Assembly: GCA_016617855.1 (NCBI GenBank)
Contig: JAECUM010016915.1
Span: 27,101-91,100 of the forward strand
Source of the DNA: Megalonaias nervosa
Taxonomy: Eukaryota; Mollusca; Bivalvia; Unionida; Unionidae
Length of the DNA stretch: 64,000 bases
Direction of reading: 5' to 3'
Shown here: positions 1 to 8,485 of the stretch, piece by piece
How the letters are laid out: each line of letters opens with the position of its first letter
How positions within the stretch are numbered: position 1 is the stretch's first letter
Program-made: the position numbers and the translations under genes
Notes under the pieces: model-generated
Database searches by the model: none
Told to the model about the DNA's origin: nothing
Seen by the model: the letters and a program-made list of their open reading frames with translations, nothing else

Positions 1-582
1 GCCATGGATAAGCATCTTTTACTTCTCGATATTCTGGAAGTTGTATAAATTTTTTAACATCTATGACGAAATCAGATCGTTGTGGTTCTAGTGGTCCTTG
101 ATAAACCGGTGGAGTATCTGGCCATCCTAATACAGATCTGATCGAACTCTGATAGATGTCTACGAGATAATCAGGAGAATTTATTTCAATCACCGCTGAT
201 AATGTTGGTTCGTAAACAGTAATCGCTATTTTGGATTCTTTTCTGTAATGGATTTAATTCTGCGTTGAAATTCATTGTTGATCTGTTCTATTTCATAACT
301 GCCAGTTGGAATACTAATTACTTGCCAATCAGGAGTTCCATCAGGTTTATTCTTATTTGCGAATACTAATGAATTATCTGGCTGTAGTCCACCAAATGGT
401 TTTGATCTAATATTAGGCCAGCTATGATAAACCCGTAACTGTGCTAATGCTATTTCTTTTGCAGGAATTGCGGTTGGAAAGTTAATGCTAAATTCAGGAT
501 TTGTCGAACTTAATGAAACCATTGTAGTTTTTGACGGAGTCGTATTAGTGACGATCTGCTGAAGTAATTCCCTGTCTGTCAT
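1..582 (-). pseudogene. Penton/minor-capsid-like protein, 5' part, frameshifted and cut by window edge (E1)
   Basis: This is the N-terminal portion of the protein that is 497 aa in E3 (17428-18921). The first 118 codons (582 to 226) match E3 closely, including the segment LRVYHSWPNIRSKPFGG. One G missing near position 245, relative to E3, shifts the frame; homology continues in another frame to the window edge. The start overlaps the end of the two-TM gene by 38 nt, as in E3. The family is a virion protein next to the capsid gene in Polinton-like elements, probably the penton or minor capsid protein. That role is inferred from gene order and general resemblance. Confidence 0.6.
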
Positions 583-1081
583 TATTATTATCGTTATTAT
601 TTAATTCGTCAAGATCATTAGCGGTCACCTTAAACGCATCATCATAGGTTTTCATCATCATCGCAAATTCAGTATCGGATATTTCACCATCACTAACGCA
701 TGAAGAAATATACAAGGATAGTTTAGAACATGCCTCTGTTACTGTATGTAATTTAATCATATAATCGTGCAATTTAACATTTGTACAGGTATCTATCTTT
801 TTAGCTATAATACTGAGAACACCAGCAATAGTCGTTGATGCTGAAACAATGATGGTTATAACAGCAGGTGCTGTCATCGTCAATGTTGATAATAATAATC
901 CTGTTCCAGCAATAACAGCAGAAACTGAGTAAACAACTACATCGATGACAACTATACGCCTTTTGTATTTTTGTATTTTTATGTTATAATAATTAATAAA
1001 ATCCTTTAGTTTAGACAGACGATCATATACTTGATTGTATTTGCAACGTTGAACGTCAATGCGAGACTGAGGTTGATCCAT
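545..1081 (-). CDS. Small two-TM virion-associated protein (E1)
   Basis: This 178-aa open frame has one long hydrophobic region (about residues 44-92). It splits into two membrane-spanning stretches, the second being GVLSIIAKK-like, around a polar turn. Both ends are charged and helical, and the C-terminus is Asn/Asp-rich (NNNDNNND). A near-identical copy lies at 16929-17465 (E3) and a broken one at 42937-43394 (E4), always between the fiber-like and penton-like genes, so it is a conserved element gene. The start follows an A/T-only spacer, and the end overlaps the penton-like start by 38 nt. I do not recognise a family. Membrane penetration or a virion-associated role is only a guess from position and hydrophobicity. 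Confidence 0.7.
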   Translation of the reverse strand: MDQPQSRIDVQRCKYNQVYDRLSKLKDFINYYNIKIQKYKRRIVVIDVVVYSVSAVIAGTGLLLSTLTMTAPAVITIIVSASTTIAGVLSIIAKKIDTCTNVKLHDYMIKLHTVTEACSKLSLYISSCVSDGEISDTEFAMMMKTYDDAFKVTANDLDELNNNDNNNDRQGITSADRH

Positions 1082-1091
1082 TATTGTTATA

Positions 1092-2187
1092 TTAAGTGAC
1101 TAATTGTGGTGTTCCAGCTACAAATTCCAAACACCACCAGTAAGACGTTGCGGTTATTGTTTGATCATCTGCTTCCAGTAAAAATATTTCTTCAGCATCT
1201 TTATTTAACACTATAAATACAACTCCAGAGAAAGTATCGGCTGAATGACGCCATGGAAATGTTGAAGCATAAATTTTAAACTTTGCACAGCTAAAGATAG
1301 ACAGTCTATACACACCAGTAACATTCGCGGTATATCTAATAGTGTTATTTTGCTGTGACCATGTTGTTAATCCTGATGCTACTGTGTACACGACATTGAC
1401 GATCTGATTGTGAAGGATTTTAATCAGATTAGTTTTTTGAACAATATTAGGTATTCCACTAACAATATCATTGAGTTTCATGTTAACGTCGGCTAGTTTT
1501 ATGTCAACGGTTGGTGGATCACCAAAAAATTCATGTAGAGATTTGTTTATATTTTTACGAAAATTTGAAAACATTTGTACATGTCTAGTAAAAGTACCAT
1601 TGAATGTGGTCATTTCGTCATTGATTGTTTTTAGCGAAGTTGTCATAGGAATGTTGCTATCGTCTACATATTTCTTCGTTGCAGCGTCAAAATCAGATTC
1701 TGGTGTTCTAAGATTATTAATACCATTATTATTCATGTTGAGAAATGCACGCATTATACCACCGTTGACTAACACGTACTTAGATTCTTGATCGTCGACA
1801 TATTTTTTTGTTGCGGCGTCTGTGTCTTGGATTTCCAAGGTCTATAATTTTATTTCGATTCATAATAATGCTACCCCTGAATGAATCACCAGCTCGCTTG
1901 ATAAAATCGTTAACTGACTTACCAGAATCTTGTATTTTACCCTGATCGGAGAAAGTAACGATATTATCAACAACTGCGGTAGGAATTCCTACGAGTGCAT
2001 CTGTCAGTTGTATGTTACTCGTTTTTAATCGTCCTTGTTTATCCTGAAAAACAACGACTTCATTTTGATCCACACTTGTAATATTTAATAAATCGTCAAT
2101 CTCATTTCTGAGTTGATCAAGAGTTGCGTATTTAGATAAATCAGCTTGCTTCTGAGCTTTGCGAGATCTTCCGTAAATATCTACCAT
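1092..2187 (-). pseudogene. Fiber-like protein with phage-tail-fiber DAATKKYVD motifs, frameshifted (E1)
   Basis: The gene is read in two frames: an N-terminal part (2187 to about 1830) and a C-terminal part (about 1838 to 1092). The break follows the DLGNP segment, where a few bases are missing relative to E3. The motif DAATKKYVDD occurs twice, separated by a short Asn-rich segment (NMNNNGINNL). This motif is typical of trimeric phage tail fibers and fiber-like proteins. The C-terminal about 120 residues look like a beta-rich head domain. A host-attachment role is inferred. E3 is broken at a different point in the same gene, so the two copies do not share the lesion. Confidence 0.65.
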
Positions 2188-2195
2188 TATATTTA

Positions 2196-2606
2196 TTAGT
2201 ATCCGTTTAAATGTGACAATGTGGTATATTCATGCACGACTTTATGAGGTGGTTTTGTTGATTTTGATATAGCATCAAGTACATTAAGTACTTCACGACC
2301 ACATATTGGTGGATCAGTTAATCTTTGTGTTGGTAACGTTGAATACCAAATTGGAGCAATAATATTGCTGACATAATGAAGAAATTCCTTAGGTGGCGCT
2401 AATCCATATGAATCAAAGTAAATAATTCCACGTGGATCAATTGCATATCCAACCCAATGCGTGCCAGGTCCAGAGTTTTTATCGAGATTAATAATACCAG
2501 TTTCAATATTATTCGGTTGTTTTGGTAATTGATCGCGCATAAAAACACCTCTGAAGTTTTTTATTTTTAGTTTTTTAGCGGCATTAAGTAAATCAAAATT
2601 GGACAT
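2196..2606 (-). CDS. Adenain-like cysteine protease (virion maturation) (E1)
   Basis: The protein is 136 aa, starting at MSNFDLLNAAKK. The open frame extends further upstream but there overlaps the repeat tail of the preceding gene, so the internal Met shared by all copies is preferred. It has the layout of adenovirus-type (C5) proteases: His50 in GTHWVGYAID, Asp65 in YFDSYG, Gln94 and Cys102 in PPICGREV. That gives a His-Asp-Cys triad with a possible oxyanion Gln. It probably cleaves virion precursor proteins. E1 has the best-preserved protease in the window: E3 has an extra A near its start and E4 has lost the cysteine segment. Confidence 0.8.
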   Translation of the reverse strand: MSNFDLLNAAKKLKIKNFRGVFMRDQLPKQPNNIETGIINLDKNSGPGTHWVGYAIDPRGIIYFDSYGLAPPKEFLHYVSNIIAPIWYSTLPTQRLTDPPICGREVLNVLDAISKSTKPPHKVVHEYTTLSHLNGY

Positions 2607-2614
2607 AGGCGATA

Positions 2615-3154
2615 TCAGTAAACTGTCCCGGGAAGTCTTAGACCCCTTCCGTACCATGAATATGGGGTCCCGGGAAGTCTTAGACCTTCTCCGTACCATG
2701 AATATGGGGTCCCTGGTAATCTTAGACCCTTTCCGTAAGAATATGGGGTCCCTGGTAATCTTAGACCTCTTCCCTTTTTTTTAATTCCCTGTCCGGTTGC
2801 TTTCTTTAATGCCATTCCAGCAGCGGTTCCAACAGCACCTAATGCAGCTGCTTTTGCAATAGCTGGGGCTGCAGCGGCTATTAATGCTGGTATAGCTGCG
2901 AGAAGTGGAAATATACCACCTGTCTTAGCAATATCTTTGATGGCACCCGCAGAAAGATTAAGTTTTATACCTTTATTTGATTTTTTAGCTTCATTGAAGT
3001 TTCTGAATTGACGCTCGGTCAACGATAATTTATTTGAACCGCTCATCTGTTCTCGCTTTAGCGATATTTTTATTCCACAGTTATTTTTTGATGCTGATTG
3101 TAGCCTTTTAATCTGACCAGGAGTCAGGGTAACACTAGCGTGATGATATGACAT
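2615..3154 (-). CDS. Small hydrophobic virion protein with GLRLPGTPYSWYG repeats (E1)
   Basis: The protein is 179 aa. The N-terminal third is basic and polar (MSYHHASVTLTPGQIKRLQS). Residues about 85-120 form a hydrophobic Ala/Ile/Gly helix (GGIFPLLAAIPALIAAAAP), followed by KKATGQGIKKKGR. The C-terminus is four near-identical blocks of about 13 residues, GLRLPGTPYSWYG. Small virion proteins combining a hydrophobic helix with GxGLxLPG-like tails accompany capsid genes in Polintons and adintoviruses, where a membrane-active or pX-like role has been suggested; that role is inferred here. This is the intact copy. E3 has two 1-nt deletions, and E4 ends before the repeats. Confidence 0.65.
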   Translation of the reverse strand: MSYHHASVTLTPGQIKRLQSASKNNCGIKISLKREQMSGSNKLSLTERQFRNFNEAKKSNKGIKLNLSAGAIKDIAKTGGIFPLLAAIPALIAAAAPAIAKAAALGAVGTAAGMALKKATGQGIKKKGRGLRLPGTPYSYGKGLRLPGTPYSWYGEGLRLPGTPYSWYGRGLRLPGTVY

Positions 3155-3192
3155 TATAATTATTATCCTGATTTTAAATCAAGGTGATCTAA

Positions 3193-4587
3193 TTACATGT
3201 TTTCTACTGGAGCATCAATAACTCTCATTCGTCCACCAACACCTTCAAGTAACATCGATTTATCGCTGAGTATAACAGCGACAGCTCTGTAATTAGCGAT
3301 AACTCCTCGGTTTACGCGAGCTCGAAAATGTATATCGACTACTGATTGTCTGGTTAAATCTAAATGTTCCAGCGAAAAGTAATAAATCGGATATAAGGTT
3401 GTAAAATCTAACTGTGATATTTGTAAACCAGTATCAATGTTCTGATCACGCCCCATAAACGACATAAGACGATGATATACACGTGCTACATGATTATTTT
3501 CAAAATTCAGTAATATATCCTCAGATGGTTCCTGATGTCCATTTATTCTTAACGAAACCTCAGAGACACCGAGTTTATCAAAAATCATATTACTTTGTGT
3601 TTGATTATTTACTCGTGCAGCATTTTGAAACGCGATAAATATATGTCGTGGTGCGGCTATTCCCTGTTGAGAGGCTATTTCCCATGTAAATAAACCATTA
3701 ATTTCACTCTGAACAGCATCTGTGGTCATTGTTAACCATGACAACATTGTTTTACCACCTTGACTCATAAAAGCAAGTAACCGATCTTCTTCAGGTATTG
3801 TTGGAGTCATCACTGGCATCCACAATGAAAGTTTGGTTAATACTACTTTACCATGAAGTGCTCTAGTCGCAGCATCATCAGCTCCTTCAACATGCCATAT
3901 TGCATCATCGTCTGTAGCCTTTCGTACGAGTACAACCGTATGTTTGGCTCCAAAAATGACTTTTCTGACATTTCTGCAGAATCCAAATATGTGTGACAGT
4001 GGAATTGCACATGAAAACATTCTATCTTTCAACATTGATTTACGTGTTGTAAATCCTAAATTAAATTCTGGATTAGCACCATGAACCACCGGCCACACAT
4101 CAGCGTCAGCGTTGTTGGCGTTGTTTCTAGGTCGTCTTATATTATATTGTATGTTGTTAGGGTGATCAGAAGTGTCCTTTACAAACATCATTGATGGACC
4201 AGCTGATCTTGAATAATCATCGCTGTATCGTGCTAGACCCAATATTGTTGTAGCAACATCAACGTCCTTCTGAATTGATTCAATATTTTTACCATCAATC
4301 ATATAAGTGGCGCTGTCAAATAACACCATAATACCATTATTAACAAAACCAAAAGCAACATTATTATCGTATTCAGTATCATCCGCTTTATAAATTTTAC
4401 CTTCTACTTCAATAAAAGCCTCAGCGGGTAGGAAATACCTACTTGTATCCTGAACTTGTAGTTCAATTCGTCCACGCTGATTTGAAATTCGTGCATCATA
4501 AGAATAATATTGATAATCACGCACAGACTCATCTTTGAGTACTGGTGCATCCATGTCGAACGCTGGATCAGATATACGTTTGAACAT
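3193..4587 (-). CDS. Major capsid protein, predicted double jelly-roll (E1)
   Basis: The open frame of 464 aa is intact. It is the largest protein of the late block and sits at the position of the Polinton major capsid gene, between the small virion proteins and the protease. Features suggesting two stacked jelly rolls are an N-terminal beta-rich segment with the strand FLPAEAFIEVEGKIY near residue 55 and the mid-protein segment FGFCRNVRKVIFGAKHTVVL near residue 205. It is slightly shorter than many Polinton capsid proteins. Identity to the E3 copy is very high except in a loop of about 30 residues after TSDHP (about residues 142-172), where the two are unrelated. The start follows the spacer TAATTATAATAAAG. 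The fold is predicted, not seen directly. Confidence 0.75.
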   Translation of the reverse strand: MFKRISDPAFDMDAPVLKDESVRDYQYYSYDARISNQRGRIELQVQDTSRYFLPAEAFIEVEGKIYKADDTEYDNNVAFGFVNNGIMVLFDSATYMIDGKNIESIQKDVDVATTILGLARYSDDYSRSAGPSMMFVKDTSDHPNNIQYNIRRPRNNANNADADVWPVVHGANPEFNLGFTTRKSMLKDRMFSCAIPLSHIFGFCRNVRKVIFGAKHTVVLVRKATDDDAIWHVEGADDAATRALHGKVVLTKLSLWMPVMTPTIPEEDRLLAFMSQGGKTMLSWLTMTTDAVQSEINGLFTWEIASQQGIAAPRHIFIAFQNAARVNNQTQSNMIFDKLGVSEVSLRINGHQEPSEDILLNFENNHVARVYHRLMSFMGRDQNIDTGLQISQLDFTTLYPIYYFSLEHLDLTRQSVVDIHFRARVNRGVIANYRAVAVILSDKSMLLEGVGGRMRVIDAPVENM

Positions 4588-4601
4588 CTTTATTATAATT
4601 A

Positions 4602-5075
4602 TTATCTTCTAAAACGAAGACCACTTCGGGAAGTGAGACCACTTCCAGCTATCAGACTAGCGGTTATATTTTTTTCTTTTTCTGATAATGGTACATCAGC
4701 CAACTCTGCTAGTTTTTGATTAGCAGCTTGATTTATTATTTTACTAATATTTGCAGGCATTACTTCAGTGCTAGGTAATTTTACAGGTTGAGGTCGGACC
4801 ACAGGTCTGCGTATTAATCGTGTTAGTCTATCCTTGATCGCTGAAAACGCTTTACTAGCGAGATTACCCATAGCACCAATACCTTTTTCACGAACAACAT
4901 CAATAGCTTTCATTCCCAGTTGCTTTGCAATCAGTATTGCTTTTGGGGCTATCCTTCTAAACAGACCCTGAACAATATCGCCTAGTCCATCTCCGTAGGT
5001 TGTTTTGTATCCTGGTAATCGTGAATTTACTGCCCTGACCATGGTTGGTCCACGTTGATTACTATATACGATCAT
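4602..5075 (-). CDS. Small basic virion protein (GDGLGDIVQGLFRR) (E1)
   Basis: The protein is 157 aa, starting at MIVYSNQRGPT. An upstream in-frame extension exists but overlaps the neighbouring gene's end and is not shared, so I chose the internal start used in E3. Residues 20-60 hold YGDGLGDIVQGLFRRIAPKA, an amphipathic basic stretch. The centre is Arg/Lys-rich (IKDRLTRLIRRP) and the end is SGLTSRSGLRFRR. Small basic GLG-containing proteins next to capsid genes in Polinton-like elements are thought to be minor virion or DNA-binding proteins; that role is inferred. It lies 14 bp upstream of the capsid gene. Relative to E3 it has six extra C-terminal residues and QAANQK where E3 has a lysine run. 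Confidence 0.65.
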   Translation of the reverse strand: MIVYSNQRGPTMVRAVNSRLPGYKTTYGDGLGDIVQGLFRRIAPKAILIAKQLGMKAIDVVREKGIGAMGNLASKAFSAIKDRLTRLIRRPVVRPQPVKLPSTEVMPANISKIINQAANQKLAELADVPLSEKEKNITASLIAGSGLTSRSGLRFRR

Positions 5076-5106
5076 TTTATTATAGTAGCTGTATTTAATT
5101 ACATGC

Positions 5107-6217
5107 TCAGTCACTATGGTAGTCATCGGCGATTTCATTAATGAGGGATCGATATACATTAATATCCATAATTCCACCTGTAAATAATCGTTTACAAATA
5201 TCAGCTGCTTCATTAATTATCTCTGTAGAATTATTACCAGCTCGTTTTCCTCCAATGAGGATTTCTAGTCGATCAACATCAGCAAGGACGTTATTGGGGC
5301 AAGTAATAAGGCCACTTCCTAAACCACTTCCAGTTGCGCCAGGATCTTGATATTCTTCTTCCTCACCAGTTTCTTCTTTTGGTTTCGGTGATACTTTTGG
5401 TGATCTTAGAAAATCACGAAATGATTCTAAGATCGTTCTTTTTTCTTGTTTTTTTTTTTCTCGTTTTTTTTTCTCGTTTTTTTTCTTGTCTTTGTTGTCG
5501 TTGTAGCTCTTGTTGTTGTTGTAGCTCTTGTTGCTGTAGTAGTGGTTGTAGTCGTGGTAGTGGTTGTTGTGGTGATGGTAATTTAAGTTTTGGTGATGAT
5601 GGTGGTGATAGTTCAAATTGTGGTAGTGGTGATAATCGTTTACTTCGTTCAACCTCTTCTATATATCTATTTACAGTCTCATCAAATCTGTTAAAATCTC
5701 TAATATTTTCATCAGATCTGATTTCTGGAATACCAGTAGAGACGCGATATACATCCCTGATCCAATTGGCAGAGCTTAATGATTTAATATATTCTGGTTT
5801 TACATATTTTTGTCTTTGATAATATCCAAACGCGGCAATATCAAATAATTGGGTTGGGTCCCTGATAGCAGCAATACCTTCAGGGGTAAATTTATCAATT
5901 ATCTTAGTTTTGGTTCTTGGTGGTTGTGGTTGTGGTGGTGGTTGTGGTGGTGGTTGAGCTGCTTGAATATGGCCAGCAATATCAACAGGCAATGTTTCAA
6001 GAGCTCTCTGTGTTGCCTCCGCTGCTGTAACAATTTTCTTTGTTGGTTCGACAATCGTCTTAAATAACTGTTCTGCACCTTCTGCAAATTCCACCTGAGA
6101 CTCTTGACGAGATTGTAGTTGTTGCTTGACTAAATCACGGACGGGTAAATATTTTCTAATTGCTTGAAGTCGCTCTCGAGCTAATCTAGCTGAATGTGGT
6201 TCTCCAATATTCTTCAT
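5107..6217 (-). pseudogene. Coiled-coil, Gln-rich first late gene (MKNIGEPHSA family), frameshifted (E1)
   Basis: This is the first gene inside the terminal repeat. The N-terminus (NIGEPHSARLARERLQAIRKYLPVRDLVKQQLQSRQ) is conserved in E1, E2 and E3 and is strongly helical. The middle is Pro/Gln-rich and low complexity. The C-terminal about 80 residues contain GATGSGLGSGL and end INEIADDYHSD, as in the intact 365-aa E3 copy. E1 is broken in a T-rich (coding-strand A-rich) homopolymer around 5440-5480, after which the C-terminal domain is in a different frame. I do not recognise a family. Gene position suggests a virion or scaffold protein. Confidence 0.6.
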
Positions 6218-6252
6218 TTATTAATAATATTTATACTGGTTGTTTAATTTAT

Positions 6253-6528
6253 AGCAGCAGGGAGGGTGGACGACAAAACTTGAGTGACCCGGTGCTGATA
6301 TACTCGGAGGGCACCATAATATTGGAGACCAATTAGAGAAAATTTCATCGATAGAACCGTTAAATTGCAAAAATAAGATCTCAGAAAAGTTTTAGGGTCC
6401 ACCCTCTCTGATATACTCGAAGGGTATCATAATACTGGAGATCAATTAGAGAAAATCTCATCGATAGAACCGTTAAATTGCAAAAATAAGGTCTCCAGCA
6501 AATTGGTCTGTTCACCCTCTCTGCTGCT
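6253..6528. repeat. Terminal repeat of E1
   Basis: This 276-bp block lies just outside the first late gene. Its inner end reads AGCAGCAGGGAGGGTGGACG and its outer end reads CACCCTCTCTGCTGCT, so the block is bounded by short inverted repeats, as in E3. It shares about 40 bp at the inner end with the E3 terminal repeat, including GAGTGACCCGGT, and then diverges. Inside it, a roughly 113-bp unit starting GATATACTCG occurs twice in tandem (about 6297 and 6411). The outer end joins gypsy RT sequence directly. Confidence 0.8.
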
Positions 6529-7426
6529 TAAAGTAATGCGGTTAGGGATGAAGGGTTCCCCAAGTACTTTTCAACGCTTGATGAATATGATTACCTCTGG
6601 TCTAGATAATTGTGATGCTTACATTGATGATGTCATCATCTACAACGACACCTGGAAAGAACATCTAGCAACGATTCGGAAATTCTTCGACAGACTCACT
6701 GATGCAAATTTGACAATCAATTTGTCTAAAGCTGAATTTTGCCGTGCTTGTGGAACTTTTCTAGGACATATTGTGGGACATGGTCAAGTTAAACCTATAG
6801 ATGCTAAGGCCAAGGCTATCTCTGATTTCCCTGTGCCTGTCAGTAAAAAGCAACTGATGCGATTTTTGGGTATGGCTGGATACTATCGGATATTTTGTTC
6901 CAATTTTTCTAATATTGCTGAACCCGTGACAAACTTGTTAAGTAAGAAAAACAAGTTTCTTTGGACTGAAAAATGTCAGGAGGCTTTTGATAGGCTAAAA
7001 GCCATACTCAAAAGTGCGCCGGTTCCTCCTTCAGCCCCAAATTTCAATCAATCTTTTAAACTATCTGTCGATGCAAGTGATGTTGGGGTTGGATCAGTAT
7101 TAATTCAAGAAGATAGAAACGGTGTTGATCACCCAGTGTGCTATTTCTCTAAGAAATTAAATAAGCACCAAAGGAATTACTCAACAATCGAGAAGGAATG
7201 TTTGGCTTTGATATTGGCATTACAGCATTTTGAAGTTTGCATTTGTTCAGCTCCTTCTCCGGTTGTTGTGTTTAGTGATCACAACCCCCTTACTTTCATC
7301 GACAAGATGAACAATAAAAATTAAAGATTATTAAGGTGGAGTTTGTTTTTGCAAGAATATAATCTTGACATAAGGCACATCAAGGGAAAAGAGAATTTGA
7401 TTGCAGATGCACTTTCCCGTATATAG
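6529..7426 (+). pseudogene. Ty3/gypsy reverse transcriptase (3' part) and RNase H
   Basis: The polyprotein fragment begins inside the RT fingers/palm region (GMKGSPSTFQRLMN). It has the catalytic YIDDVIIY box, the thumb/connection segment FLGHIVGHGQVKP and an RNase H domain (SVDASDVGVGSVLIQ, EKECLALILAL, FSDHNPL). A frameshift near 7320 moves the last 35 codons, which end IADALSR, to another frame; the stop is at 7424-7426. There is no integrase between RNase H and the 3' LTR 134 bp downstream. The 5' part of the element is missing because E1 lies at its left border. Confidence 0.9.
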
Positions 7427-7550
7427 AAATATTATTTCATGTATACTTTGTATAATTCATAAGAGTTCTTCTTATGTAATTTTGTTTCACCTCATGTATA
7501 ATTTACATATGGTAAAAAGAAAGCTTTATTATATAAATCTTTTTTTCTTT

Positions 7551-8485
7551 ATGGGGGAAGTGTTACGTATATGTAATTGAATTACTTGTGTGTTAGTTTT
7601 GAATTAGTTTTTATGTTATTTGTGTTTCATTACATTTTATTATAATGATAATTTTCACGAGATTTGACTATTTTCTGAAAAATCATTTCTCTGTTTTGAC
7701 CTGATTTGAACGTAAAAGGTATGACATTATCATTACTTTTAGCTCACCTTGGTTGAGACGTTTTGTAAACACTAAGCGAAAATGATTGGCTATTACCAAG
7801 GTCATACTCGGCCCAGTTGTTAGCTGAGTTGCAAACAGACTTTCTTTTTTAATTTATTTCCAGTGTGGGAATCTGATTCTTAGATAGGGCTATTCTAGCA
7901 TACGTGGTAATTGGCATTTTTTTTTTTTTACTGCGCTGTTGAAATTAGTGATCACGTAGGACCGTCACTTGAGCCACCATGTGATCTAAAATCGATGGTT
8001 AAAACAGCCATTTGCTAGTAGATCTATTCAGTCGTATTCCTACACCTTAGAGCTCAGGGTGTTTTTATTGTTGATGCCAGTTTGTTCTGAAGTTCATCTA
8101 TTTTTGAGGATTTAATAATTCATATTCTCCGGAAAACAAAACAAGGCCTTTTCTTTATAAATATTCTGGACAAAGACGTTTAGTGGAAATTTATTCTGGA
8201 ATTCTAAACAGAACATTATAAATTGTGTTTCAACGAGGAACTGTTGCCATCAGTAGAACGACTTCATTTGACATCATCGCCTTCCATATTGGAACTTCAT
8301 AGAGATTCGAACCTGGATTCAATTAGAACTGTTTAATTCTAGGATTAAATTTTGGATTATATTCACAAACCGTAAGTTCTATTTCATATTTTTACCTTGT
8401 TTTCTAGGGAAAAAAATTATTTTGTTAAAACTTTCAAAGCTTGTTGGCTTCACTCTTTACCTTTCTACCAGCCTACACGTAAACA
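7551..8485 (+). mobile_element. Polypurine tract and 3' LTR of the Ty3/gypsy element
   Basis: A purine tract ATGGGGGAAG (7551-7560) is followed by a LTR beginning TGTTACG (7561) and ending with the near-perfect inverse CGTAAACA (to 8485). That is the TG...CA structure of an LTR, with a 7-bp inverted end carrying one inserted base. A related fragment at 47311-48032 ends in CGTAACA. The LTR is about 925 bp. Directly after 8485 the sequence is the HNH domain of E2 on the minus strand, so this marks the retroelement's insertion point. Confidence 0.8.

Larger units (their letters stand above)
1..6528 (-). mobile_element. E1: partial Polinton/adintovirus-like element, virion-gene end
   Basis: This is the virion-gene half of an integrated Polinton-like DNA virus, read right to left. 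It starts at a terminal repeat (6253-6528) and continues off the left edge inside the penton-like gene. Gene order on the minus strand is coiled-coil protein, basic virion protein, major capsid protein, hydrophobic repeat protein, protease, fiber-like protein, two-TM protein and penton-like protein. This matches E3 (11525 onward) gene for gene, with very similar sequence. The capsid, basic virion, hydrophobic, protease and two-TM genes are open. The coiled-coil, fiber and penton genes carry frameshifts. The right end abuts Ty3/gypsy reverse-transcriptase sequence at 6529, so E1 probably inserted into that retroelement. The replication half is not visible. Confidence 0.85.

Noticed and set aside
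1471..1791. 106-codon plus-strand frame, mirrored at 16219-16539
   Set aside because: Antisense to the fiber-like gene in both copies; conserved only because the real gene is.
2196..2699. N-terminally extended protease start
   Set aside because: The extension is the repeat tail of the neighbouring gene read in another frame; the Met at 2606 is shared by all copies.
5334..5819. 161-codon plus frame rich in Cys, Ser and Gly
   Set aside because: Antisense to the Gln-rich low-complexity part of the first late gene; the Cys/Ser richness is a product of repeats.
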